A stretch of 64,000 bases of DNA from Acytostelium subglobosum LB1 (lineage: Eukaryota > Evosea > Eumycetozoa > Acytosteliales > Acytosteliaceae), in the NCBI RefSeq assembly GCF_000787575.1, contig NW_012236528.1, positions 187,552 through 251,551 of the forward strand, given 5' to 3'. The notes beneath the pieces were generated by a model, which was given only the letters and a program-made list of their open reading frames with translations, was not told the DNA's origin and did not search any database. A program made the position numbers and the translations under genes. Every line of letters begins with the position of its first letter. The stretch's first letter is position 1. Below are positions 1 to 10,832 of this stretch, piece by piece.

Positions 1-15
1 ATACTTACACTCTCT

Positions 16-858
16 TTAAAAGTCAACCATTGAGCCTCTTCTCTTCTTTGACGATACGACACTACCGCCACTCCAATGTCCGTTCGACGGAGACGGGGGC
101 ATTGAGTGCGAGTTGGTAGGCGTGGCGATAGAGGGAAAGAACTTGAACAGAGACATCCACTTGAAGAGGTTCTTCTTGAATTTGGTAGTCTTGGGTGCGT
201 CAACTGTGTCGCCATCCTCGTCGACCAAGTCATAGTCACCCTCTGACGAGGCTGACAGTACCTGAGCTCGGTCCAACTCTTCTTCATCTTCTAATTGGCC
301 ATCATAATCATCGTCCCATTCATCTCTCTCCAATGTTTCATCATCATTTTCGTTGTCGTTATCGTCTTCGTCTACTCCCCCTTCAGATCCATCACGCCTA
401 GCACGTTTACATGACCTGTTATCTTGTCTTATTCTCTTTCTTGTCTTCTTTCCGTTATCATCATTGTCGGTCATGTTGGTGTCAGTGTCTGACTTGTCCT
501 TTGGACCAATTGTCAAACCAAAGAATGATATTGATCTTCTATTTTGTAGTTTGATTGATGGTGTATTCAAAGTTGGTGTTGGAGTTGGAGTTGGGGTAGG
601 AGTTGGAGATGAACTTGAAGATGAAGATGTAGGTGATAATGTAGTGGACAATCTAGCTGCATTATCTGGTATCGAATATAAGTTATCATTATTATTATTA
701 TTATTTATATCTACATCATTATTATTATTTTGTTGTTGTTGTGATTTGGATGAACTGTTGCTACTACTACTGTATCTAATATCACCAAGTGTCTTTATTC
801 TATTTAATATTGGCCTAAAATTAGGTTTAAGATTGATCAATGATGACTTTCTCTCCAT
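16..858 (-). CDS. Hypothetical low-complexity acidic/basic protein, 280 aa
   Basis: Single open exon from an ATG at 858 to a TAA at 16-18. No family recognised. The first 30 residues are basic. Then come S/Q/N runs (about 30-57), a Thr-Pro dipeptide repeat (about 85-96), a Lys/Arg cluster that could be a nuclear localisation signal (about 137-155), a strongly acidic segment (about 160-195), and a basic C-terminus with KKRRGS. The composition suggests a disordered, perhaps nuclear, protein; that is inference. The plus strand at 1-9 reads as the complement of a GTAAGT-type donor just past the stop, so a 3'-UTR intron is possible. Confidence 0.6.
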   Translation of the reverse strand: MERKSSLINLKPNFRPILNRIKTLGDIRYSSSSNSSSKSQQQQNNNNDVDINNNNNNDNLYSIPDNAARLSTTLSPTSSSSSSSPTPTPTPTPTPTLNTPSIKLQNRRSISFFGLTIGPKDKSDTDTNMTDNDDNGKKTRKRIRQDNRSCKRARRDGSEGGVDEDDNDNENDDETLERDEWDDDYDGQLEDEEELDRAQVLSASSEGDYDLVDEDGDTVDAPKTTKFKKNLFKWMSLFKFFPSIATPTNSHSMPPSPSNGHWSGGSVVSSKKRRGSMVDF

Positions 859-1309
859 ATTAGTTTTATTAGTTATATAATATAGATAAATAAATAAATA
901 TAGTTGTTAGATTGATTGATTGGATGATGGAAGTAAATGGAAATTATTGTATAGACAAATCAACCAAGTGAATATTAGAGGGTAGGGTAGGGTAAGGATT
1001 GATCAATAGTGTATTCATTAATATTGTCAACAACTAACTTATCATTCTTGGTTACCCACAATAATACTTGCTTCCTTGCCTATGTTGTTATTGGTTGTTG
1101 AACACCCAACCGACATCCATTCATACATCAATCGCACACATCTGATCAATCACGATTCAAGATCATCACTCACCCACTCCAACCCCACCACATCCATCAC
1201 ACTCCCAGTTATCTCTATCTCTATCAATAATGCAGTTATCTCTATCTCTATCAATAATGTGTACAACTTCATTCATCATCATCATTTATTTGTGTGGCAG
1301 AAACGTGAG
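859..1309. other. Intergenic, upstream of the 280-aa gene
   Basis: No gene seen. It holds a G-rich run (GGGTAGGGTAGGGTAAGG, about 979-996) and a two-copy tandem repeat of about 27 nt built on CTATCTCTATCAATAAT (about 1209-1260). It should include the promoter of the leftward 280-aa gene and the 3' flank of the acyl-CoA ligase gene. Confidence 0.5.
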
Positions 1310-3088
1310 TTAGAGTGCAGATTGAATATACTTTGTTCTCAGATCCTTTCTGAGGATCTTGCCAGCAGCAGACTTGGGCACTTGCTCAATGAATCGAATG
1401 CCACCTCTTAGTTTCTTGTAGTAGGCCACTTGGGGATTGAACCATTCGTGTATGTGTTCCTCGGTCGTCGTGCTATTGGGTCTCAACACTACAAAGGCAA
1501 TTGGCAGCTCGCCAGCCTCCTCGTCTGGCACACCCATGACTGCGCAATCAAGGATGGACTCGTGGCGCAGCAGCACACCCTCCAACTCGGCAGGTGGCAC
1601 TTGGAAACCCTTGTACTTGATCAACTCCTTGACACGATCCTCCAGGTACAGGTATCCATCGGGGTCGATGCGGCCAATGTCTCCAGTGTGCAGGAATCCA
1701 TCTTGATCAAACAACTCTTGTGTGGCCTTTGGATTCTTGTAGTAGCCCTTCATGACGTTGGGGCCCTTGATACAGATCTCACCGCTCTGTCCAGCCTCCT
1801 TCAACTCCTTGGTCACGTGATCCTGGATCTTGAGCACAATGTTTGGCAGGATCTTGCCACTGGCGCCAGACTTGATCAGTGAGTATGGAGTGACAACAAT
1901 CGCTGGTGAGGCTTCAGTCAGGCCGTACGCTTGCTTCAGGATCACCTGTCCATTGAACCTCTGCTTGATCGCATTCTCAACATTATCACTGCATGGTGCC
2001 GCGCCACAGAACAAAGTGCGCAGTGAGCTGAGGTCGTAGTTGTCAATCAACGGACTCTTGGCAAAGAAGATGGCGACAGGTGGCGCGATAAATGAGATCG
2101 TGACCATGTGTGTCTGGATGAGCTTGAGGTAGGAGTTGGGCTCGAATCGTGGCACGATCACAGACTTGACGCCAACCTTTAACATGATACCAAAGAAGAA
2201 CACCATGCCATAGATGTGGAAGTATGGCAACACGCCAAACACAACGTCGTTGTACTTGTAGGTGGTGCACTCGATCGATTGGATCTGCACCACGTTGGCA
2301 ATGAGGTTGCAGTGTGTGAGCTCCACGCCCTTGGGCATTCCAGTGGTGCCGCTGGAGAATGGCAAGAATGCCACTTCATCGCGTCCATTGACCGTCACTC
2401 TTGGGTACTCGCCCGTGGACGTGGCCAACAACTTGCTGTAGGACAGCGTGTTGGGTGGTGGCACATCCACGTCGCCAATGACGATCGTGTGCTGTATCGA
2501 TGGGATGTCGCGCTGAATGTCGGCAATCTTGTCGTTGGTGGCAATTGTTACTAGACCCTTTGGCGACACCGTTCCAATCGTCTTTAATATCTCTGGAAGT
2601 TGGAAATCAATGGAAACAGCCGTTGGAACACAGCCCACCAACAATGCGCCATGGAATGCCATGACGTATTGTGGGCTGTTTGGCAGGATGAATGCCACAA
2701 CATCGCCTTTCTGGAATCCAAGCTTCGATAAAGCGCTAGCGAACTGCATTTGTTTCAAATTTATTGATGTCACGTGATCGATTAGTATGAAGTCACGTGA
2801 TCGATTGATGGTCACGTGATCGATCAGAAAATGATATCATACCTTTTCAATTGCTGATTTGACATCACATGCTGTGTACTCTTGGGAAGTGAGACCGTCG
2901 ACGAGGAGGACACGATCACCATGTCTCTCCAGATATGGCATTATGTATTGTGTCAATGATACATCCTCTGGAATCAGTACATCAGGATAATCAGAGTAAT
3001 AATACAATTGTTTGACCGTGCCTCCTCTGCTACATGTGCTACTGATTGAGTTTGGTTCTGGAGGATTCATTCCTTTAATCTTATACAA
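1310..3088 (-). CDS. 4-coumarate--CoA ligase-like AMP-forming acyl-CoA synthetase
   Basis: Two exons, 2843-3088 and 1310-2743, joined in phase 0 across a 99-nt intron; 559 aa. It belongs to the ANL adenylating superfamily: ATP activates a carboxylic acid to an acyl-adenylate, which is then passed to CoA. Motifs seen: the P-loop SSGTTGMPKG (about residue 212), the second box GEICIKG typical of 4CL and relatives (about 413), and GYLYLEDRVKELIKYKG with the hinge and catalytic-lysine region towards the end. The C-terminus is SAL, a weak match to the peroxisomal PTS1 signal, as in peroxisomal 4CL-like enzymes. The substrate cannot be told from sequence; a fatty or aromatic acid is possible. The intron carries three CACGTG repeats. 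Confidence 0.92.
2769..2824. repeat. Three copies of GTCACGTGATCGAT inside the ligase intron
   Basis: Identical 14-mers at 2769-2782, 2792-2805 and 2811-2824, each with a palindromic CACGTG (E-box core) and an ATCGAT palindrome. All lie inside the 99-nt intron 2744-2842. Confidence 0.85.
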
Positions 3089-3622
3089 TAATTATAGATT
3101 ATATTTGTTTGTTTGTATGTTTGTTTGTATAGTTTGATAACATATGTGTCAATCATCGACTGATGATATGAGGTGTAACATACCCCTTGACGGTCATTAA
3201 CACCCAATTAATTAGTTTAATAACTGAAGTTTGATTGATCAAAATGAAGTGTATGTGTGTGGTTGGGCTGCAAATATCATCAGTGATGTGGGGGGACGTT
3301 GATTCTACAATGAACGTCATTTATGATTGACCTAACTAACGACAGGTATCTTGAACCAATCAAATGATTGATTGGAACAAACACATAATAATAATAATAA
3401 TAACTTGTATTTTAATGTCCATTTTGGACATTGAATGAGCGAGAAAGAGAGTTAGAATACAACTATTCATTCATACTATAGATGGAGAATGGATGAATGG
3501 ATGAGCTCATATGGTGGACATAACTTGTAATGTACAGGGCGACTACAACTAGCGCGACTGGGTGTGAATGTGTATCGGAAGGAAAGATGGAAGACTGGTA
3601 AGATCGAGAGATATCATTACCA
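3089..3622. other. Intergenic between ligase start and Rab 3' end
   Basis: No gene seen. AT-rich, with a short (ATA)n run near 3387-3401. It includes the promoter of the leftward ligase gene. Confidence 0.5.
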
Positions 3623-4454
3623 TCAACAACTACAGTTACTCTGTTGATCAGGGTTTGATGAGATATTTGTGAGGAACGGTGATGGGTTGTCCTTCTTGTG
3701 TCTGTATATTGCTGTGTAGTGTATGAATGATGTTAGATGAGGGAGTGAAACAACGAATGAATGAGTGATACATACCAGTGAACAAATCCTCAAAGGCTTG
3801 ATCAACACTACCTTTACTCTGGCTAACAGTGGATGTTTCGGCATAGAGCATCTTGTTGGCCTGGGCAAAGTCTTGTGCTTCTTGTTTCGGTACCTTGCGT
3901 TCAACTTCCAGATCCGACTTGTTTCCGACCATCATCACAGGTGCACCCTCATCACCAAGTTGCTGGAACTGTTCCAGCCAATGAACGACCTGGTCAAATG
4001 TTGACTGAATCATTGAATGAATGGATGGATGTGTGAGCTGGAGCAATACTGTCGTGTTGTCCTGGAGCAGAGACATACCCTATTTGTTATATCATATACA
4101 ATCATTGCGCCTGCAGCGCCACGGTAATACCTAGAGATAATGGATCTGAATCGCTCCTGTCCTGCTGTGTCGAGACATTGTGCTTTGACTAGTTTGCCAT
4201 CGATCTGTAACAGTTTGGTACGATAGTCAACGCCAATGGTTGATGTATTGATCATCTTGAAGTCCTCAGGGGGCATAGTATATCGGAACAATAGGTTTGT
4301 CTTGCCAACGCTAGCATCACCAATGATCACAACTGCATTGTCGTGTGTGGTAGGGCGTCGGAAGTAAGTAAGTTGGTCAATCAATTGATTGTGCGTTCAT
4401 TTGAGCGAGTGAGTGAGTAAGTGTACCCTTTAGAACATCTTCTTCAGATGCCAT
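3623..4454 (-). CDS. Rab-family small GTPase (divergent, ends in CSC)
   Basis: Four exons: 4427-4454, 4079-4332, 3776-4004, 3623-3711; all junctions are GT-AG and in phase; 199 aa. The protein starts [15 protein letters not shown], with P-loop GDASVGKT, switch I including [15 protein letters not shown] and NKSD. The C-terminus CSC is a CXC-type Rab geranylgeranylation signal; it is reached only by splicing the last intron, since reading through gives a false end. Oddities: the usual Trp of WDTAGQE is Leu (CLDTAGQE), and the G5 SAK motif is degenerate (ETSTVS). Rab2/4/11/14-like by general look, subgroup uncertain. It should cycle between cytosol and an endomembrane. Confidence 0.85.
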
Positions 4455-5223
4455 TCAAACAGTGCTTTGTACAATTGCAAAGCAATCTCAACTTGCTGTA
4501 GTATTTGAAACGTCTCCGTCGTGGTTGATTGATTGAATGATCGGATCGGTAGATGGTTGGGCGATTGGTTCGTGACGAGGGTTGTTATCACTGTTGTTTG
4601 TTTATTATTATAAGTATGCTTTTTGAACCAAGTACAACAAAGTGAAAGGGTATCAAGAATTATACATTGAGAATTCCGAGATAATATCCACAAGATTGAC
4701 TGAGAATTCAAGTTTAGTCACAAAGTGGGTTTTGAGTGGCTGAGCCACGTACACTCATTAGACATCACTGTATTCAAGCCAAATCATACCAATCAGATAT
4801 ATGAATAACAACAAGTGCTCAATGAATGATTGATTGATGTATTATTCATGATCAACCAAGCATAAAACACATTAACAATTTTAATTGTTTACAACAAGTC
4901 TATTAATAATACTAAAGACAAGTCAGAGATAATAATAAACTTTGAATGGAATGACATAGTTTACTTCCAAATACTTTCTCGATATTTGCACACCTCCAAA
5001 GAATGATGTGTTGGTGCCACGTCGCACCAACAACGCAGTCAAGCACAACTCAGTGTGTGAAAACATTCAGATTGAGCAATTCATTCCAAGTTCTCAAGTC
5101 TACGACCACCTCCAACTTCAATCAAATCATTACATTGTTTGTTTTGTTTGTTTAAGCAACTATATACATACATATACTATTACTATTCATATATTCATAT
5201 ATATATACTATATAAATAGAAAC
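4455..5223. promoter_or_regulatory. Divergent intergenic region: Rab (left) and bZIP (right)
   Basis: 769 nt between two outward-facing starts, so it must hold both promoters. AT-rich, with a pyrimidine/ATA-rich stretch just before the bZIP ATG. An in-frame upstream extension of the bZIP frame lacks its own ATG and is hydrophobic and AT-rich, so it is probably leader. No specific factor site identified. Confidence 0.5.
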
Positions 5224-7145
5224 ATGATGGAAGACATTGGCAATCAAGATATTTGGTCAAATATGTTGTCCAATTCACAATCAATGTTGTCAACATCAAT
5301 CACTGCCGCTGACTTGTTTGCTGGCTTTGATTGCAATGCTGTTACTTCAAGTGGCAACAATATAAATTTAAATACAAAGATGACAGAGTCAACATTATTC
5401 ATTAATAATAATGATGTACAACTGCAACAACAACAACATAATATACAACATAATATACAACAACAAGATTGTTCAACTGAACATTTGAGTAGCTCAGCTA
5501 CTTCAACATCCAATTCGAGTGATTTGTACAATATGCAAGAGTTGCCAACTATTAGTACAATCCCAGAGATGCCACAGTTCACAGATGACTCTATGTTGTC
5601 TTCGCCAGCCGGTTCATACTCCTCATCAAGCAGTCTCTCATCGCCCGCACAAGACTACCAACATCAATACGCCAATCAGTTGACTCCAAGTGGCGGTGCA
5701 TACGCACAAACATCATCCCCATCACAGCCAGATGCCGGCCAGCAGCTCAACAACCCGTTCAGCTCAACATCCATGGACACTCTGGAGAGCGAGTACAACG
5801 ACATGATGAACACACCATTCACCAAGGAGTCATTCTTTAGCAAACTAAAGATGATCCTGCCAACATTCACTCCACGCTTCGAGGAGTCGCAAGAGAACGA
5901 CGACAACGCCACTTCAACCTCCTCCTCACACAAGTCTGAGAAGGAGGGCAAGAAGAGAGGACGTGATGCCGAAGCCGAGGCAGCTGCCGCCAACATCACG
6001 GTGCTGTCCAAGGAGGAGGTGCTCAAGCTCTCGTCCAAGGAGATCGAGGAGTACTCGGCCAAGCTGAAGCAGGCCAAGCTCATCTCATCGTCCGAAGAGA
6101 AGGAGCTCAAGAAACAGCGTCGTCTGATCAAGAACAGAGAGTACGCTTCACAGTCGCGCTCCAGAAAGAAGGTTTACGTCGACACGATCGAGTCCAAGCT
6201 GGACAAGGTCAATCAAGAGAACGACAACATGCGTGACCAACTCGACAACTTCAAGAATGAGAACCGCGAGCTCAAGAAGCAGCTGTTCTCCCTGACATCA
6301 ACACTTCGCGCGAACCCCGCGCTGGCTGAGGCCTTTGGTAAGATCTTCTCCCTCGGCACTGCTGCTCCTAATAAGACAGCTGCCAATGTAACTTTATTTG
6401 TATGTATACTATTCAATCAATCACTCAAAGCCATCATTGATCATCATACTAACTCATTGTCCCTCCGCTGTTACTGGTCCATCCACCCACTCAATCAATC
6501 AATCAATCACAGGTATTCTTTGTGTTATTTACCTTCTCCTTCTTGCTGCCGATGCAACAATCAACCTTCATATTCACTCAATCAGGGTATGTATCTTGTC
6601 AACAACAACGCGTCCAGTGGTGGCCCGCCAGTCAGACGACTTACCCGCATCATCATCCTCCTTATCTTCACAGAAACGAATTTGTACAGCGCCACCTACT
6701 CAACGGAGATAGCTTTGGCTTTAGCAAGTACTCCTTCTTTGACAAGACAAACAATATTACCAATCAGATACTGGAGGAGACTAGAGGCTTCCTGTCCAAC
6801 CTGTTTGGACCACTCGCCAACAAGCGACCTGTGGACTCTTCACTCTATGATGAACTCACCAACTCCTCATCATCACTCAAATCACCATCTTCGACATCCT
6901 CGTCGCTATCATCATCACGCAAGTCGCCATACTCAAAGGTCAATGCCAATGTTGTTGGCAAGTCACATCAAAAGGAATCAAGAAAGATTGCCAACAAGCG
7001 ACAACAAAAGAAAGCGGCAGAGGCACTCAGGGAATCAATGTCCTCCGCCTGTGACGAGAGTGATTGTGGCTCATCATCACCTTTGACCTGCTCATCCCCT
7101 TATCCTCATCATCAGACTTTGAGTGATCATGCAATCAATCATTAA
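5224..7145 (+). CDS. Membrane-tethered bZIP transcription factor, ATF6/CREB3-like
   Basis: Exons 5224-6399 and 6513-7145 joined in phase 0; 602 aa. The N-terminal half is N/Q/S-rich and acidic, as in activation domains. A basic region (about 296-316; KNREYASQSRSRKK) is followed by a leucine zipper to about 360. Directly after the splice, the sequence LFVFFVLFTFSFLLPM (about 391-406) forms a single membrane segment. Beyond it the predicted lumenal part has RHLL (452-455), which fits the site-1 protease RxxL consensus. By analogy with ATF6, it would sit in the ER, move to the Golgi on stress and be cut to free the bZIP part; that mechanism is inferred. The start at 5224 is the first ATG after an AT-rich leader. 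Confidence 0.85.
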
Positions 7146-7636
7146 ATAGACCCAAAATTGTATATTTACAACACCAAACTCACCTTTGTTGACGCAATGT
7201 CATCATTATTATTGATGGTTGGTATTTCCAGTCAAGCTGGAAATGCTAGTCGTCAAATTGAATCAACTCATCGTTGGCCAGTGCCACATCAACAACCAAA
7301 TGTGGCATTCTGCTGATGCAATGACCTTATTAATAAAGGTCGTATAATTTGATAGTAAGTATTGCATTGATATGATGGCACTGGAAGTCCAACTTTGGTA
7401 ATTTCAATTGTGATGGGAATTCTGTGTTTGATGAAGGTGTCGCCTCAGTGATTCATCGAAACAAATTAGGAAACTCTTTTGAAAGCAAAGGGGTACCCTT
7501 CATTTATAGACCATAAGGAAGTGAGTCATTTCAAAGTGATTGATCAAGTGTAGGCACTGTTGTGCATCCAAACAATACATACCTTTCAATACAATACTAT
7601 TCACCATAATCACCATCATTAAAGTATATATTTGGA
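7146..7636. other. Intergenic with hairpins, between bZIP and U-box/GNAT genes
   Basis: No gene seen. It contains two clear inverted repeats: ATTTCCAG-N5-CTGGAAAT at 7224-7244 and GACCTT-N7-AAGGTC at about 7322-7340. The right end should carry the promoter of the U-box/GNAT gene. Confidence 0.5.
7224..7244. repeat. Hairpin ATTTCCAG-TCAAG-CTGGAAAT in bZIP 3' flank
   Basis: Perfect 8-bp inverted repeat with a 5-nt loop about 80 nt past the stop. The same TTTCCAG-N5-CTGGAAA pattern recurs at 10718-10736, after another gene. Confidence 0.8.
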
Positions 7637-9164
7637 ATGGATGTTCAAGTTCAAGTCAATGTGGAGCAACCAAAGGTTGTTGGTATTGAGCAACAAAAGC
7701 ATGAAGTCGATGCACAACCAGATCGACAACAAATTGTTGTAGATGAGGCTGTTGTTCCACCTGAGGTTGTACAACCAGATAACAACAATAATGTTGATAT
7801 TGCTCCGCCTCTGCAACAAGAACAAGTACAACAACAACCATTGGATGATCAAAGCAACAATAATAACAACAACAACAATGTAGAGTCAAGAGAACAAATT
7901 GAGAAATTGATAATAGACCCTATTACAATGGATATAATGAGCAATGCTGTTATTGCACCTTGTGGACACTCATTTGATGAAGGATCAATCACTGGATGGT
8001 TGGCAAGACAGTCTACATGTCCACTATGCAAGAAGACATTGTTGCTCAAGGACTTGGCTCCAAACTATTCATTACGCGAGCTAATCAATCATTTGGACAA
8101 AATTGACAATGTACTGGTGGACAATGAGCGTGAGAAGCGCACCCAAGTCCAACAAGAACAAAAGCATCAGGAGATCTCATCTCAGATATCGGTGTTGGCT
8201 GCACAACTCTCCCAGTTGTCCACCATCATCAACAATGGACAGTCTGCTTGCGGTTCGCCAATCGTCCAGCCTGCAGTCTCATCGCCAGTCGCTGGCGCAT
8301 CAACTGAGCCCAAGAAGGCCAACTATCAAATCAGAGAACTGTGGGCCAACGAAGCCGTCACAGCCTCCTACTTAATCGAGCGATCGACAAGACTTGGTAA
8401 GGCAATCACTCAATCAATCAATCAATCATGTACATCATCCAATGAACTGACACATCATCACTTTGACAGACCCATTCATGAACTATTTCTTCCAGAATGT
8501 ATATTGGAGAAAGTCTGGCGCAGAATGGTATTGCCAGAAGATGGTGGAGTACGCCGTAAAGAAGGCAAGAGTATGGGGACTGTTCACTGAACAGTCTCAA
8601 TCTAGACAGACCCTGTCTGGAATTATGATCTGTCAACCACCCTTCCAGGTTGGTGTATCCATGGTGGATATGTTACGTATTGGCATGTTAGGCGCACCCC
8701 TAAAGATGGGTGTGGCGCCACTCTCCAGAGTACTGGCACTCTATGAGGTAGCCGAAAGAGAGCATCGTATTCACACAAATGGTGTGCCCCACTGGTATGT
8801 TTGTTAGCGCCACTCAATCAATCAATCAATCAATTCAATCACTCGAGTGCTGACCAAATGATCTACTAGGTATCTCAATTGTGTGTGTATAGATCCAGAG
8901 GTCCAGAACAAGAAGATTGGAACAGAGTTGGTTGGCACTATTATCAAGTTGGCGGATTCACAAAAGGTGTCCGTGTACACTGATACTGCACATCCAGACA
9001 ACCTTAGATTCTTTGAACGACTTGGATTCAAAGTGATGAAGCATGTTGTAAGTACCGCTATTGGCAATACAATATTACTTTGAACTGACTCTCGCTTACC
9101 TCCGGTTCAGACTGAGACTGGTACTATTCCATTCTGGGTTTTGATCAGAGAGCCTCATTTCTGA
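7637..9164 (+). CDS. U-box protein fused to a GNAT acetyltransferase domain
   Basis: Four exons, 7637-8396, 8470-8794, 8870-9047, 9111-9164, all GT-AG and in phase; 438 aa. The N-terminus is Q/N/V-rich. A U-box-like domain (about 86-155) reads IIDPITMDIM, APCGHSF, CPLCKKTLL and PNYSLRELI, so it should bind an E2 and act as a ubiquitin ligase. A Gln-rich, probably helical linker follows. From about 230 to the end there is a GNAT fold: DPFMNYFF and WGLFTE in the N-terminal part, an acetyl-CoA loop (VQNKKIGTELVG) and the C-terminal NLRFFERLGF motif. No start or stop separates the two parts, and the first intron lies inside the acetyltransferase half. Substrates are unknown. Confidence 0.85.
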
Positions 9165-9535
9165 TCTGATGTGGACCGCCAAGGAGTGACCTCTCTCAAT
9201 CAATCAATCAATGTACATATAAATAAGTATCTCTTTGCCCATTTTTTGAAGGTCCAAAATATTTTGATCAAAACAGTGTTTGCATGGTGGGGACGAGTCC
9301 TTCACCTTGAGGTGAATCTATTGTATTTTGATTGATTGTTTGATTGAGTGAGTGATCAATTGAGAGGGTGGTGGCATTGAAACACAACAACTCTCACTCT
9401 TCTTTATCTATCTTCTTCTTCTTCTTCTTCCTCACTTTCGCAATGTATTAATAACATCCACATACAGATAGAAGTCAATCACTCAATCACTCAATCATTC
9501 AATCAATCATTCATTAACTACAGTGCTCATTGACC
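9165..9535. other. Intergenic, 5' of GPCR gene
   Basis: No gene seen. It has TCAA tetranucleotide runs (9196-9211 and 9476-9515) and a (CTT)n run near 9408-9430 in the presumed promoter/leader. Confidence 0.5.
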
Positions 9536-10694
9536 ATGGACAATGATGACAATATAACAGCAGCAGGTCTGTTTGACCTTATATGTTTCATATTGTCTAT
9601 AACAGGCTGTCTATTCATCCTTATACACTTCTGCTGGATAAGACTGCTTCGAACTAGTCTTTCAAGACTTGTCATATTTCCAACACTCTGTATATTGATC
9701 GGGGACCTTGTCATGTTCCCAACCTTCATCTCAAAAGAGACCAACATCTATTTTCTCAGTAAGTGCATGCTGGTCCAGTGCCAGCCAATCAATCAGGAGG
9801 TACAACACTCGCTAACACTTTGCACATAATCAATCAAACAGGAACACCAGCACTATGTTTCACACAAGCTGCCATCATACAGTTTACTGTTGTAGCCAAT
9901 TTCTTTTGGTCTATGTGTATATCTATAACGTAAGTCAATGGTGACTTGGCAATTAGAACAAACAGAAATATCTTCATCACTTCACAACCCACTCAATCAA
10001 CCCATCTTGGAACCATTCCAGCCCCCAATGATCAAAAACAAGTCCTCAAACCCCACAAACTGACCCATCACAACGCACCCACACATATAGCTTGATATTC
10101 CTTGTGTTCTCACCATCACGAGATTATAAGAAGAATGATGTATTATATCATATTGGTTGCTGGGGCATCAGTTTCTTGATTATAATACTGACGCGAACTC
10201 ATTTGGGAGACGATGGTGATCGTTGCCGCTATCGAAATATGGACGACATTGTACGATTCATTATCAACACGTTCTTGTGTGGCTCCATCTTGCTGTTCAA
10301 CTTGGTCGTCTTTGGCATCACCATGAAACACACAGTCAATGGCAACCTGGTGGCTTACGAGTCCACCCAATCGCTGATATTCACCAACGAGAAGAACATT
10401 GCGACTAAGAGAGTTGTCTGGCGTCTGGTATTCTACCCGATTGTCCTGGTGCTTTGCTCGACAATGGTCATCGTGCTGGATGTGTACGAGTTCACAATCA
10501 TCAACATTGATCATAGCAAACCATCATTCGTCTATTTGCTTGACCTGTACAGATACGCCCGTGGCATCTACCTGTTACAAGGCTTCTTCTACGCCATCAT
10601 CTACGGCCGCTCATCAAAGCTGCGCAACCAATACAAGAGATATGCATTCTTCCGACGAATATTCTGGCCGGAACTGGAAGAGACGATAGATTAA
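9536..10694 (+). CDS. cAMP receptor-like seven-TM GPCR
   Basis: Exons 9536-9758, 9842-9929 and 10091-10694, phases consistent; 304 aa. An extracellular N-terminus of about 12 residues precedes seven hydrophobic segments, ending with a short basic tail (KLRNQYKRYAFFRRIFWPE). The pattern of TM1-TM3 (LFDLICFILSITGCLF, and SMCISIT at the end of TM3) fits the dictyostelid cAR/Crl group. The tail is short compared with the long Ser-rich tails of true cAMP receptors, so Crl-like is the safer label. The ligand is unknown. The start is the ATG at 9536; a TTG two codons upstream is unlikely. Confidence 0.75.
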
Positions 10695-10717
10695 ACAAAC
10701 TAATCACATTATTCATG

Positions 10718-10810
10718 TTTCCAGTTTGGCTGGAAATCAAAAAATTACCATATTAGGTAATGATCAGCTGATCAATTTCATATTTCCTTATTTGGTAATG
10801 ATCAGCTGAC
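10718..10810. repeat. Hairpin plus duplicated GGTAATGATCAGCTGA motif in GPCR 3' flank
   Basis: TTTCCAG-TTTGG-CTGGAAA at 10718-10736 is followed by ATTACCATATTAGGTAAT (about 10744-10761, a near-palindrome). GGTAATGATCAGCTGA occurs at 10756-10771 and again at 10794-10809. The region lies between two convergent genes. A related copy in reverse orientation lies near 30085. Confidence 0.8.
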
Positions 10811-10832
10811 ATTATATTTAATTAATATGTAA

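Noticed and set aside
5008-5223. N-terminal extension of the bZIP frame
   Set aside because: Opens with GTG rather than ATG, is AT-rich and hydrophobic, and precedes two good ATG codons at 5224; probably leader.
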